Origin: Dyadobacter sp. CY261
Lineage (GTDB): Bacteria > Bacteroidota > Bacteroidia > Cytophagales > Spirosomataceae
Assembly (NCBI RefSeq): GCF_021440085.1
Contig: NZ_JAKCPW010000006.1
Span: 124,001-188,000, forward strand
Length of the DNA: 64,000 nucleotides
Direction: 5' to 3'
Of this stretch, positions 42,444 through 50,855 are shown in pieces (position 1 is the first letter of the stretch; each line of letters opens with the position of its first letter). The notes under the pieces were generated by a model. The model worked only from the letters and a program-made list of their open reading frames with translations. It was not told the origin of the DNA and made no database searches. A program made the translations under genes and the position numbers.

Positions 42444-42800
42444 ATGAAAAATTGCCAGGAATGCGGAAAAGCCCTCGTGGGCAGAATGGACAAGAAGTTC
42501 TGCTCCGACATGTGCCGGAACAGTTTCAACAACCGGCTTAATTCAGATTCCTACAATATTTTAAGGAATATCAATAACCAACTCCGCAAGAATCGCCGGA
42601 TTCTGGAAGAACTTTGTCCAGAGGATAAATCCAAAACGACCAAGCACATTTTATTGTCGAAAGGTTTTGACTTCAACCTCATTACCAACATTCGCCCAAC
42701 GCTCAAAGGCAGCATTTATCACTTTGTTTACGATTACGGGTACCTCGAACTGGACAACGACTTTTATCTGATCGTAAAGGCCAAACGATTGGAGAAATAG
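42444..42800 (+). CDS. Small zinc-ribbon protein with DUF-like C-terminus
   Basis: An 118-residue cytoplasmic protein of unknown role. The N-terminus has a treble-clef zinc site: CQECGKALVGRMDKKFCSDM then CRNSFNNR, giving C-x2-C-x14-C-x3-C. This is like the zinc ribbon seen in short DUF2116-type proteins. The rest (about 35-118) is mixed alpha/beta, with LRKNRRILEELCPEDKSKTT and the strand pair YHFVYDYGYLELDNDFYLIV. The ATG at 42444 is preferred to a GTG at 42423. It lies 30 bp before an aldo/keto reductase on the same strand and may be co-transcribed. Nucleic-acid binding is possible from the zinc ribbon only. Confidence 0.8.
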   Translation: MKNCQECGKALVGRMDKKFCSDMCRNSFNNRLNSDSYNILRNINNQLRKNRRILEELCPEDKSKTTKHILLSKGFDFNLITNIRPTLKGSIYHFVYDYGYLELDNDFYLIVKAKRLEK

Positions 42801-42830
42801 ATATTTTTGCAGGAATTCAAACTACCACCG

Positions 42831-43706
42831 ATGAAAAAAGTAAGCCTCAGCGATTCCGGCCCGAAGGTCTCGGAAGCAATTTATGGTTTCTGGAGATGGA
42901 CCGACGAAGGAGCCGTCACCACTACACAGATTGAAAAGACGGTCAACCTGTGCCTCGACCTGGGTATCAATACGTTCGACCATGCTGACGTTTACGGCGA
43001 GCATACCATTGAAGAGCACTTCGGCAAAATCATCAGTAACAAATCTTTCAAAAGAGAGGATATCGTGCTGTTCAGCAAATGCGGTATCCGGAAATCGAAG
43101 GATAAATATCTGACCTATCACGATAATTCACGCGAGCACATTATCAATAGTATTAACGGCTCTATGAAAAGGCTCAAAACCGATTACCTCGACATTTTCC
43201 TACTTCATCAGAGCGATCTGCTGGCCGACCCCGAGGAAACAGCCATGGCACTGGCCGAAATCGTAACTTCCGGTAAGGCGAAGCATATTGGTGTAGCCAA
43301 TTTTACAGTTTTTCAACATCAATTGCTGGCATCCTACCTTCGTATACCGATCGTAACAAACCACATCGAGCTGAATTTGATGAACACAACGGCCATCGAA
43401 GACGGCCGGATCGACTTTATCAAGCAAAGTTTTAGCAAACCTCTCGCATGGGCACCGCTGGCCGGAGGAAAAATTCTCAATGGCACGGACGAAAAAGCCG
43501 TTCGCTTAAGAGCGAAACTGGAAGAAGTTGGCAAAAAGTATGATGCCAATATCGAGCAGACTGCCGTGGCATGGCTGATGAAATTAGGCACATTGCCCAT
43601 CATTGGCTCTCTATCCGAAGCGCGTATCCGCAATGGCGCGAGTGCTTCGGATATCAAGCTGAGCCGGGAAGATTGGTATGATATCTACCAGGTTGTTGGG
43701 AAGTAA
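42831..43706 (+). CDS. Aldo/keto reductase (YdhF-like)
   Basis: An NADPH-dependent oxidoreductase of 291 residues from the ATG at 42831 (a TTG at 42807 is unlikely). TIM-barrel AKR marks are NTFDHADVYG (catalytic Asp and Tyr near residues 46-51), the catalytic Lys in FSKCGI near 84, DYLDIFLLHQSD with the catalytic His near 125, HIGVANFTVFQHQLL, NHIELNLMN and LPIIGSLSEARIRNGAS (cofactor end). The FSKCGIRKSKDKYL region resembles E. coli YdhF. Physiological substrate is unknown. Follows the zinc-ribbon protein with a 30-bp gap and ends at a terminator. Confidence 0.92.
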   Translation: MKKVSLSDSGPKVSEAIYGFWRWTDEGAVTTTQIEKTVNLCLDLGINTFDHADVYGEHTIEEHFGKIISNKSFKREDIVLFSKCGIRKSKDKYLTYHDNSREHIINSINGSMKRLKTDYLDIFLLHQSDLLADPEETAMALAEIVTSGKAKHIGVANFTVFQHQLLASYLRIPIVTNHIELNLMNTTAIEDGRIDFIKQSFSKPLAWAPLAGGKILNGTDEKAVRLRAKLEEVGKKYDANIEQTAVAWLMKLGTLPIIGSLSEARIRNGASASDIKLSREDWYDIYQVVGK

Positions 43707-43710
43707 TATA

Positions 43711-43747
43711 AATGGAGTATTGCTCAGAAGCCAGGCAATACTCCATT
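43711..43747. terminator. Bidirectional terminator between aldo/keto reductase and DUF3365 gene
   Basis: AATGGAGTATTG (43711-43722) and CAATACTCCATT (43736-43747) form a perfect 12-bp stem with a 13-nt loop in the 50-bp gap between converging genes. No T run, so strength is uncertain. Confidence 0.75.
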
Positions 43748-43756
43748 ACAGCTCTA

Positions 43757-44341
43757 TCAATCTTTCAACTGCTTGGCATCGAGCTTCCTGATAATCTCCT
43801 TTTTATTAAAAAGCAATCGCCAGACAGCGAAGGTCGTATCCTGACCTGCCATGCATCTTTTGCAAATGACACTTCCTGGCGACACCGGCGCATTGTAAAC
43901 CAGTAACGTATCGTTGAGCTGCTGCAAATTGTCCCCTGCCTGCGTATTGCTCTTGGCACTATATGCATATGCGTCCAGAATCTCCCGCTCTTTCGGATCA
44001 AGGGCGGGATTTTTGAGGTCTTTGGTCCCTAGCAACTGCACTTTAACCCCATATTCCTTTTGCAACGCAGCTATAACGGGAATGCCACTCAGATCCTGAC
44101 AATGCGCCAGGCCCGTGTCGGGTTTCCTTTCGAGTTCAGTTTTTAAGGATTTCTCCGCAATCTGAGCTATTTTCTTTCCCCATTCATCTGCGGAAGAAAT
44201 TAGTTGCACGTTTGTGACACGTTTTATTTGTGAAGCCTTGATCTCCCGGTTTAATTCCTTCGTGTTCTCGATACGGCCGCTTTTAAAATCGCAGCTGGCA
44301 ACTATGCTCCCCAGCGCTACGATGCATATTAGTTGTTTCAT
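43757..44341 (-). CDS. DUF3365 (Tll0287-like) lipoprotein with altered heme-type motif
   Basis: A 194-residue exported lipoprotein: MKQLICIVALGSIVASC gives a lipobox with C17. The mature part matches DUF3365/Tll0287-like heme or redox sensor domains: a long helix (WGKKIAQIAEKSLKTELERK), a segment with VQLLGTKDLKNPALDPKERE (the N-P-x-N-x-P-type region) and a late C-x2-C pair. In this family the pair is normally followed by His to make a c-type heme site; here it reads ICKRCMAGQ, so Met replaces His. It could use Met as an axial ligand, or bind no heme. It is a single gene, divergent from prfA. Confidence 0.8.
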   Translation of the reverse strand: MKQLICIVALGSIVASCDFKSGRIENTKELNREIKASQIKRVTNVQLISSADEWGKKIAQIAEKSLKTELERKPDTGLAHCQDLSGIPVIAALQKEYGVKVQLLGTKDLKNPALDPKEREILDAYAYSAKSNTQAGDNLQQLNDTLLVYNAPVSPGSVICKRCMAGQDTTFAVWRLLFNKKEIIRKLDAKQLKD

Positions 44342-44430
44342 TGTTCCAAACGTTAATCTAAATAATCGTACGGCATTTTAGCGGCCACACTACCCTAGCC
44401 TCTTGAAACCATTCATTTAGCTAAAATGCG

Positions 44431-44438
44431 TATCTTTG
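44431..44438 (+). promoter_or_regulatory. -7 box of prfA promoter
   Basis: TATCTTTG is an exact TAnnTTTG match 37 bp before the prfA ATG, predicting a start near 44442. No well-spaced -33 TTTG is clear; a TTG lies 25 bp upstream. Confidence 0.6.
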
Positions 44439-44475
44439 TGCCCCGAATGCGTCGTGCCAAAGATATTCAATAAAG

Positions 44476-45549
44476 ATGATCGATAAATTAGAAGCTATAA
44501 AAGAACGGTTTGAAGAAGTTTCCCAGCAAATCATTCAACCGGAAGTTGTGTCCGACTCCACACGTTATTCCAAGATCAGCAAGGAATATAAAGACCTTGG
44601 CAAAATCGTAGAGCAATATGTGATTTACCAAAAGTTGCAGAAGGACATTGCCGGCACCAAAGAGTTGATAGCTACCGAAAAAGACGAAGATCTACGGGAA
44701 ATGGCCAAGGAAGAGCTCGACGACCTGGTACCAAAGCTGGAAGAACTCGAACAGACGATCAAAGAACTACTCATCCCAAAAGACCCGAACGACAGCCGCA
44801 ACATTATCCTCGAAGTCCGTGGCGGTACAGGTGGCGATGAAGCCGCTATTTTCGCCGGCGACCTTTTCAGGATGTACCAGCGCTTTATTGAAAAAATGGG
44901 GTGGCGGTCGTCAGTGATGGATTATACCGAAGGAACCAATGGTGGCTACAAAGAAATTATTTGCAAAGTCGAAGGCGAGGATGTTTATGGTAAGATGAAA
45001 TTCGAATCGGGTGTGCATCGCGTTCAGCGTGTTCCTCAGACGGAATCCCAGGGCCGCATTCATACTTCCGCTGCTTCCGTAGCGGTGTTGCCCGAAGCGG
45101 AAGAGGTCGATGTGCAGATCAACATGAACGACGTCCGTGTCGACACTTTCCAGTCGTCAGGCGCGGGTGGACAGTCGGTTAACACCACTTATTCAGCGGT
45201 GCGTCTGACGCACATCCCGTCGGGACTTGTCGTAAGTTGCCAGGACGAGCGTTCGCAGTTAAAGAACAAAGACCGAGCATTGAGCGTGTTACGCTCCCGC
45301 CTGTACGAGATAGAGTTGAAGAAACACAATGACGCCATCAGTTCGCAACGGAAATCGATGGTGGGCAGTGGGGATCGTTCTGATAAAATTCGAACCTACA
45401 ACTACCCGCAAAGCCGCATTACCGATCACCGTATTGGTTATACCGTATACAATCTTCCGGCTGTAATGGAAGGCGACATCGCCGAACTAATTGAGAAGCT
45501 CCGCATTGCAGAGAACGCGGAACGGATGCAGGAAGGGGAAGCGGTTTAG
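44476..45549 (+). CDS. prfA: Peptide chain release factor 1
   Basis: Terminates translation at UAA and UAG. Length 357 (E. coli RF1 360). The N-terminal helical domain (MIDKLEAIKERFEEVSQQII) is followed by the PCRF region with the family signature LEVRGGTGGDEAAIFAGDLF near 113. The catalytic GGQ is at about residues 230-232 in SSGAGGQSVNTTYSAVRLTH; its Gln is the methylation target. The PxT stop-recognition region lies before it (VQRVPQTESQGRIHTSAASV: the P-Q-T is present, which marks RF1 rather than RF2). A clear -7 box precedes it. No prmC methylase follows within the window. Confidence 0.97.
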   Translation: MIDKLEAIKERFEEVSQQIIQPEVVSDSTRYSKISKEYKDLGKIVEQYVIYQKLQKDIAGTKELIATEKDEDLREMAKEELDDLVPKLEELEQTIKELLIPKDPNDSRNIILEVRGGTGGDEAAIFAGDLFRMYQRFIEKMGWRSSVMDYTEGTNGGYKEIICKVEGEDVYGKMKFESGVHRVQRVPQTESQGRIHTSAASVAVLPEAEEVDVQINMNDVRVDTFQSSGAGGQSVNTTYSAVRLTHIPSGLVVSCQDERSQLKNKDRALSVLRSRLYEIELKKHNDAISSQRKSMVGSGDRSDKIRTYNYPQSRITDHRIGYTVYNLPAVMEGDIAELIEKLRIAENAERMQEGEAV

Positions 45550-45776
45550 CTTCTAAATGACTTTAACTAGTACACCGATCTTTCAGGCTTGTCGTTAAAA
45601 TGTCTTAGCTCGATCTCATCAGTACTATAACTGAAATCATCCTCGAAAAAAGCCAGTTTCACTGCATTTCATACTTACCTATTAAAGTTAATATAAGAAT
45701 TTTGTTTTGATGGGTTTCAAAACACATTCGGTGTTAATAAACTTTAAGTTAGGAAGTTGAGTGAATTGAACGTTCT

Positions 45777-46337
45777 CTACTTCGCAGGATACAATTCCCC
45801 GTACGTCTTCGCCTTATATCCCTCGAAGTCCTGTTTTTTGTGATAATCTTCTCCAAAAAACGTGATGATCTGATGAAATTCTTTTGCTTTCAGATAACCC
45901 GGGAGTGGCTGGATTATGTTGAAATGATCGTCCAGAAATACGGTTGTCGGATAGCTCGGCTGATTATTGGTTAAGGCCAACGCGATTTCATTGATGCCGC
46001 GACCGCCCTGTTCGAGGTATTTAAACTGTTTGTCACCTAACTTGATTGTCGCCTTTTGTTCGGCGTCGAGCTTGACGGCGTAGTATTTCTTGTTGATATA
46101 GTCGGCGACAGCCTTGTCCTTGAACGTCTCGCGATCCATGACCTTACACCAGCCACACCAATCGGTGTACACGTCGATCAACACCTTGCGGGGTTCCGTC
46201 TGGATTTTGACAAATGCTTCTTCAATGGTCAGCCAGTGGATTCCTTCCGCTGGTCTGCTGTCCGTGTCAGCTTTGAAACCGCTAAGGAATACAAGCATTA
46301 CAGAAAATATCGTGAGTAAAGAAAGGATTCGTTTCAT
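45777..46337 (-). CDS. Periplasmic thioredoxin-fold protein
   Basis: A 186-residue exported thioredoxin-like protein, with signal peptide MKRILSLLTIFSVMLVFLSG from the ATG at 46337; 14 upstream residues in the longer frame are unlikely. The active site is DVYTDWCGWCKVMDRETF (CGWC, near residue 68-71), in the style of DsbD gamma-domain and thioredoxin_7 proteins. Then come AVADYINKKYYAVKLDAEQK, a cis-Pro region QPSYPTTVFLDDHFNII, and a terminal EDYHKKQDFEGYKAKTYGEL. It most likely keeps periplasmic thiols reduced. Its partner (DsbD/CcdA) is not nearby. The 227-bp gap 45550-45776 before it holds nothing recognisable. Confidence 0.9.
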   Translation of the reverse strand: MKRILSLLTIFSVMLVFLSGFKADTDSRPAEGIHWLTIEEAFVKIQTEPRKVLIDVYTDWCGWCKVMDRETFKDKAVADYINKKYYAVKLDAEQKATIKLGDKQFKYLEQGGRGINEIALALTNNQPSYPTTVFLDDHFNIIQPLPGYLKAKEFHQIITFFGEDYHKKQDFEGYKAKTYGELYPAK

Positions 46338-46504
46338 GCTATTTGTAGATTTCCTATTTAAACAGATCTGTGACACCAATCATTGCCACACTGATCTTCA
46401 AACTGCTACTCAATATGGAAGCCAGCAAAGTCTTCTCAATTTAACGCATTTTTGACGAAACCAATACACGCGAGTTCGAGCGGACCCGCATTTAATGGGT
46501 TACT

Positions 46505-47431
46505 CTAAGCCTTTTTGGTTTTGGCAAATGAAACCAATATGCCGCCGGCGATGATCAATAGCATGCCTGTCAGCATGGATAATGTAGGAATGGCCTCTCC
46601 CATTAAAAACCCGATCAAAACAGAGAACAGGATATTGGAGTAACCCACCGCGGCGACGCGCCCGGCTTTGTCGTAGGTGAAAGATTGCGTAAGCATTTTC
46701 TGCCCCAAAAGTGCCGTGAGCCCCAATGTCAGAAAGCCCAGCCAATGATAAGCATGCTGTGGCCATTTGAAAGTCCCGATGAGGAAGTCGAGGTGCTCCA
46801 TCGGATAATAAGTACCGACGAGCATCGATAAAATGGGCATAACAATGCCGCTGAGCATAAATGACAGAATAATCGCACGCGTGTCGTACACGACTCCGAG
46901 CTGGCGTATCGATAGATAGGAAATGGCCGTTAGCAAAGCATTGCCCAAACCCAGCCCATTATCTCTCAGAGATGACGAAAGGTCAGGACGAAAAACGAAA
47001 AGGATTCCTGTAAAACCAACAAAAATGGCCATCCATTCCTTTGAATTCAGTGTTTCTCCAATCAGCAACCAGGAGAAAAGTGCGAGGAAAATCGGATAGG
47101 TGTACTGATAGGTCGATGCGCGTCCAAGTCCGAGCGTTTGGATCGCGTAAAAGAGCATATATAGCGACAATGTACCCACTACTCCCCTAAAAATCAGTAA
47201 CCCTAATTTACCGCCTTCCTGCCTCAACGGCCGTTGCCAAATGCTGCTAATAATAAAAACCACACCGACGATGTTTCTGAAAAATACCAGCTGGACGATG
47301 TGAAATTCGCGCCCAAGCCATTTGGAAATCGCCGATGTAAGCGAAAAGAAAAAAGCGGCTCCCAGCATGAGATAAATGCCTTTGAGGGAGGATGTAGCCG
47401 AAAACTTATCTGTTGAGGTAGCCAAAAGCAA
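46505..47431 (-). CDS. EamA/DMT-family membrane transporter
   Basis: An integral membrane protein of about 308 residues with ten hydrophobic segments in two EamA repeats (first LMLGAAFFFSLTSAISKWLG, second near FVGFTGILFVFRPDL then GNALLTAISYLSIRQLGVVY). DMT transporters move metabolites or amino acids; the SAM-carrier-like members start in this way, but substrate is unassigned. No ATG precedes the first helix: candidates are TTG at 47431 or 47425, or an ATG at 47368 that trims the first helix. A -7 box at 47445-47452 on the minus strand would give a 10-nt leader for the TTG start. It is divergent from the cobalamin riboswitch; a role in corrinoid transport is possible only by position. Confidence 0.85.
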   Translation of the reverse strand: MLLATSTDKFSATSSLKGIYLMLGAAFFFSLTSAISKWLGREFHIVQLVFFRNIVGVVFIISSIWQRPLRQEGGKLGLLIFRGVVGTLSLYMLFYAIQTLGLGRASTYQYTYPIFLALFSWLLIGETLNSKEWMAIFVGFTGILFVFRPDLSSSLRDNGLGLGNALLTAISYLSIRQLGVVYDTRAIILSFMLSGIVMPILSMLVGTYYPMEHLDFLIGTFKWPQHAYHWLGFLTLGLTALLGQKMLTQSFTYDKAGRVAAVGYSNILFSVLIGFLMGEAIPTLSMLTGMLLIIAGGILVSFAKTKKA

Positions 47432-47444
47432 TCAAAATTTGCCG

Positions 47445-47452
47445 CAAAGATA
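47445..47452 (-). promoter_or_regulatory. -7 box of the EamA transporter
   Basis: On the minus strand this reads TATCTTTG, an exact TAnnTTTG. The predicted start near 47441 lies 10 nt before the TTG at 47431. Confidence 0.55.
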
Positions 47453-47490
47453 GCGGTTATCGCAAAGAACAGAAAGTCAGTGAAAATGTC

Positions 47491-47498
47491 TAACTTTG
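47491..47498 (+). promoter_or_regulatory. -7 box of the riboswitch-btuB transcript
   Basis: TAACTTTG matches TAnnTTTG exactly, predicting a start near 47502, right where the cobalamin riboswitch fold begins. No clear -33 TTTG at normal spacing. Confidence 0.6.
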
Positions 47499-47504
47499 CT
47501 ACGC

Positions 47505-47690
47505 TTGGTGCCATAAGCTGCTTTTAGTCAGCAATTAGGCTTAATAGGGAATTCCGCACAACCGGAAGCTGTCCCCGCAACTGTAAGTCAACCGATACGT
47601 GCCCGATCTTCAATGCCACTGTTTCTAAAACGGGAAGGCAAGGGACACGAAAGACGAGCCAGGAGACCTGCCAGAGCATTTGATCGGAAC
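47505..47690 (+). ncRNA. Cobalamin riboswitch
   Basis: The leader has the conserved B12 aptamer blocks in order: a TTGGTGCC start (47505), TTAATAGGGAAT (47541 on), CCGGAAGCTGTCCCCGCAAC (about 47562-47581) with following TGTAAG, GCCACTG (47615-47621), CGGGAAGGC (47631-47639), and GAGCCAGGAGACCTGCC (47655-47671). These are the diagnostic elements, including the B12 box. It sits between a predicted transcription start and a BtuB-like receptor gene, so adenosylcobalamin or a related corrinoid should shut off the receptor when B12 is plentiful. Whether control is on transcription or translation is not clear: no strong terminator with T run is seen, and the start codon is about 50 bp further on, which favours translational control. 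Confidence 0.93.
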
Positions 47691-47737
47691 GTTTTCGGAG
47701 GAAAAACGGAAGATCGATGCCAATCGTGTGAAGTAGG

Positions 47738-49657
47738 GTGTTAACCGACAGGAAATTTCTGATTAGACTGATGTTATGGGCAAGCCTGGCTTTCTCTATA
47801 CCTGCCTGTGCCCAAAGTGATTCCATTGCGCTCGAACCGGTGATCGTAAGAGGCTTTGTACCGCAACGGTTCATGAGTGGCCTGAAAATACAGCCGATTG
47901 ATTCGGCCGTTCTTGCGCAGGCGCGGTTCCAGAATATCAGCGACGTACTTTCTGCATTTACTCCTATTGCATTCCGAAACTATGGCCCCGGGCAATTGAG
48001 CACTTCCTCATTCAGAGGCACGTCGGCCAATCATACCGCAGTGTTGTGGAACGGGCTTAATATCAATGCACCTACTCTTGGACAAACAGACTTTTCGACT
48101 ATCCCTGTTGCCGGTTTCGACCAACTCTCCGTTCAATATGGCTCATCAGCCAGCGTTATTGGCTCGGACGCCGTCGGGGGAAGCATCTTGCTTGATAGTC
48201 GTGCATCGGTACAGCCATTTCACGCGTCGATAGGCAGGCAGCAAGAGAGCTTTAAAAACCACCAAACTCATGCTGACCTTCGCTATACCACGAGTTTGAA
48301 TAGCCTTTGGTCATTTTCGGGGAAAACTGCGTTTTATGATGGTCGTATGAATAATAATTACCCTAAACCTTTTCGCAGAAATTATCAGCTTTTACCAACC
48401 GAAACATTTCAGAAAGGCATTGTACAAGACTTGTTTTTCCAATCAAAAAAAGACCAGGAAATCTCGGCGCATGTCTGGCTTACCGACAACAAACTAATTT
48501 TGACGCCCGACGAGCAAGGCCGTGAGATGACGCGCACCACGGCATACCGAACGATGCTCCGTTACCGGATCGGGACGCTCACATCACGCACAGCCTGGGT
48601 ACGCGACATCATCGATTACGCCAAGGGCGACCTTTCCCGCCCCGACCATTCGGTAACCGATAAGTTTGCCACGAGAATTGAAAAAGACTTTTTGATAAAT
48701 ATCGGGAGCAACCTGAATACCGTCTCCATTAAAACCGGTAGCGAATGGACGCATTATCGCTCACGTGTGCCGGGCTATGACCGCTCGCCAATAAGCGAAA
48801 ATCGCACCGATGTATTTCTCCTCACGCGCTGGCAGGCAACATCTCGTCTCATTACTTCGGTCAATCTGAGGCAGGGACTTGTCAGTAGTTTTAATCCGCC
48901 TTTTACACCGTCAATAGGTATTGAATTTAATGTAGTGCAAAAAGAAGATTACAAACTGATTGCCAAAGGCTCCTACGGAAGAAGTTACCGGGTTCCAACA
49001 CTGAATGAACGTTACTGGAAAGACCTGGGCAATCCGGATATCCGCCCGGAAACAGGCTGGAATAAGGAAGCGGGTCTCGAACAAACTTTCAAATCTGCTT
49101 TCGGCGGTACGCTGCGGACTTCCGCAACTTTTTACCATAACCGTATTAAAGAGTGGACTTACTGGAACCCGTCGAGAAATTACCGGGTCGAGAATTTGCA
49201 ACAGGTACTCGCCAGGGGATTGGAGTTGCAAATGAGTTATCAGCGCCAAACCAGATCCTGGCTGGCCGGACTGGATGCCGGTTACGCGCTTAACAGAAGC
49301 AGCCAGGAAAAGGCTTATGATAATTATTCACAGGACATCGTGGGGAAGCAACTAGTTTTTGTACCTGAGCATTCGGCGAACGCAAATGCATTTATCCAAT
49401 ACAAGTTCACCCGTCTAACAGGCCAGTTCCAAGGTTCCGGCAAGCGCTATACCACCTTTGATAATTCGCAGTTTCTGGACGGCTATGGCTTGGTGAACCT
49501 ACTGGCCGAGACCTCTATTTCCGCCTGCAAAATGAAACTCCTCGTCCAGGGTCAGATCCGCAACGTTACGGACAAGTTTTATTTAAATGTCAGAAATAAT
49601 GCGATGCCGGGAAGAAGTTATGCAGTAAGTTTAACCTTTAGTTATGATTCTCAATAA
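47738..49657 (+). CDS. btuB: TonB-dependent outer-membrane receptor for cobalamin (BtuB-like)
   Basis: A 639-residue TonB-dependent receptor (E. coli BtuB 614). The GTG at 47738 gives MLTDRKFLIRLMLWASLAFS, a proper signal peptide; an ATG at 47771 would lose the positive N-region. The plug domain (about 45-165) has IQPIDSAVLAQARFQNISDV, FRNYGPGQLSTSSFRGTSAN and LWNGLNINAPTLGQTDFSTI. The 22-strand barrel follows, with GSYGRSYRVPTLNERYWKDL and NPDIRPETGWNKEAGLEQTF, typical of BtuB/FepA-type barrels. There is no carboxypeptidase-like N-terminal extension as in SusC. Control by a cobalamin riboswitch makes B12 the likely ligand. The gene is followed at once by a BtuG-like lipoprotein gene. Confidence 0.9.
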   Translation: MLTDRKFLIRLMLWASLAFSIPACAQSDSIALEPVIVRGFVPQRFMSGLKIQPIDSAVLAQARFQNISDVLSAFTPIAFRNYGPGQLSTSSFRGTSANHTAVLWNGLNINAPTLGQTDFSTIPVAGFDQLSVQYGSSASVIGSDAVGGSILLDSRASVQPFHASIGRQQESFKNHQTHADLRYTTSLNSLWSFSGKTAFYDGRMNNNYPKPFRRNYQLLPTETFQKGIVQDLFFQSKKDQEISAHVWLTDNKLILTPDEQGREMTRTTAYRTMLRYRIGTLTSRTAWVRDIIDYAKGDLSRPDHSVTDKFATRIEKDFLINIGSNLNTVSIKTGSEWTHYRSRVPGYDRSPISENRTDVFLLTRWQATSRLITSVNLRQGLVSSFNPPFTPSIGIEFNVVQKEDYKLIAKGSYGRSYRVPTLNERYWKDLGNPDIRPETGWNKEAGLEQTFKSAFGGTLRTSATFYHNRIKEWTYWNPSRNYRVENLQQVLARGLELQMSYQRQTRSWLAGLDAGYALNRSSQEKAYDNYSQDIVGKQLVFVPEHSANANAFIQYKFTRLTGQFQGSGKRYTTFDNSQFLDGYGLVNLLAETSISACKMKLLVQGQIRNVTDKFYLNVRNNAMPGRSYAVSLTFSYDSQ

Positions 49658-49661
49658 TTCA

Positions 49662-50747
49662 ATGAAAATGAAAAAACAGTTAGCCAGTTCATTAGCAGTA
49701 GCGTTTTCGGCAGTGTTGGTATGGTCTTGTAACCAGAGTGACCCGGATCCCAAAGGCGATTATGTAAGTGGTGTTTTTGTGTCTAATGAAGGTAATTTCT
49801 CGCAAAACAACGGTTCTGTATCCTTCTTCCCCCGCGAGAGAAACACGGCCGATGCCGACATTTTCGCTGCTGCCAACGGGACTGCATTACAAGGTGGCGT
49901 ACAGGATTTCGTAGCTGCAGATGGGAAAGGCATCCTTCTGGTCGACAACTCGGTCGCCGGGCAGGACAAGGTTGTATTTGTGGACAGCTATACATTTAAG
50001 AGCGAAGCTTCGATTGGCGCGCCCGATATTGAAAACCCTCGCGAAGCAGTAATTACTGGCAGCAAGGCTTATGTATCGTGTTGGGGAACCAATGCTGATC
50101 TAAAATACACTACCGGCTATATCGCTGTTATTGATCTGGCTACTAAAAAGGTGACCAAAAAGATAAACGTCGCCGACGGCCCCGAGAACCTGGTCTATTC
50201 AAATGGGAAACTTTTTGTAGGCTCTACACCCTGGGGAGCCGGCAACAAGCTGACCATCATTAATACTACTACCGAAGAGGCGGGCTCCCCAATTGCAACA
50301 CAGGGTGCTGCGAATCCGGTAGGGCTCGATGCGAATGGTAAGTTGTGGGTCAATGCCAATGACAAAGTCCTCCGCATCAATACTGAAACAAATGCAACGG
50401 AAACTACATTAGCGATCGCCACGGAAGGCTTCAAGTCACCGGGCAACTTCACTTTTAGCACCGACCTCAGATCGATCTTTTTCGTGCTCTCATGGTTCGA
50501 TAGCAATGGCAGGGAGCTTGGTGCCACTTATAAGTTCGGTATTGGCGACGCGCAGATCGCCATGACTACGCCTCTGATACCACGTGTGTTCACAGGACTG
50601 GCGGTTGATCCTACACAAGGGTTGCTCTATGCAGGTGTTACACCGTCGTACGCGCAAGCAGGTTACGCGATACGCTACCGCACGGATGGCAGCGTGGTCG
50701 ATTCTATCAAAGTGGGCGTTGCGCCAACAGGATTTTTCTTTCAGTAA
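49662..50747 (+). CDS. BtuG-like surface lipoprotein, DUF5074 beta-propeller
   Basis: A 361-residue lipoprotein: MKMKKQLASSLAVAFSAVLV then WSC gives a lipobox, and the acidic SDPDPKGD after it suits surface export in Bacteroidota. The body is a YncE/DUF5074-type propeller with repeated blade strands: GVFVSNEGNFSQNNGSVSFF, TGYIAVIDLATKKVTKKINV, ENLVYSNGKLFVGST, NPVGLDANGKLWVNANDKVL and FTGLAVDPTQGLLYAGV. In Bacteroides, BtuG is such a propeller; it caps BtuB and binds B12 very tightly. Position right after a riboswitch-controlled BtuB (start 4 bp past its stop; an ATG at 49644 overlaps it) supports the same job here. Homology to BtuG itself is inferred from fold and context. Confidence 0.85.
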   Translation: MKMKKQLASSLAVAFSAVLVWSCNQSDPDPKGDYVSGVFVSNEGNFSQNNGSVSFFPRERNTADADIFAAANGTALQGGVQDFVAADGKGILLVDNSVAGQDKVVFVDSYTFKSEASIGAPDIENPREAVITGSKAYVSCWGTNADLKYTTGYIAVIDLATKKVTKKINVADGPENLVYSNGKLFVGSTPWGAGNKLTIINTTTEEAGSPIATQGAANPVGLDANGKLWVNANDKVLRINTETNATETTLAIATEGFKSPGNFTFSTDLRSIFFVLSWFDSNGRELGATYKFGIGDAQIAMTTPLIPRVFTGLAVDPTQGLLYAGVTPSYAQAGYAIRYRTDGSVVDSIKVGVAPTGFFFQ

Positions 50748-50751
50748 AGAC

Positions 50752-50808
50752 TATGTCTCGCGGAGTCGGAGGCGTTTACGCAGGGTGCCTTCGACTCCAC
50801 GAGACATA
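50752..50808. repeat. Long hairpin (about 22-bp stem) after the B12 uptake genes
   Basis: TATGTCTCGCGGAGTCGGAG (from 50752) pairs with the reverse of CTTCGACTCCACGAGACATA (to 50808) with one mismatch and one G-T pair, around a short loop. It lacks a T run and precedes a separate terminator, so it may be a dispersed REP-like element or an mRNA-stabilising hairpin. Confidence 0.75.
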
Positions 50809-50855
50809 ACGAAAGACATGCTAAGTAGTTTCGTGAGGGGTACCCACGCATAAAA

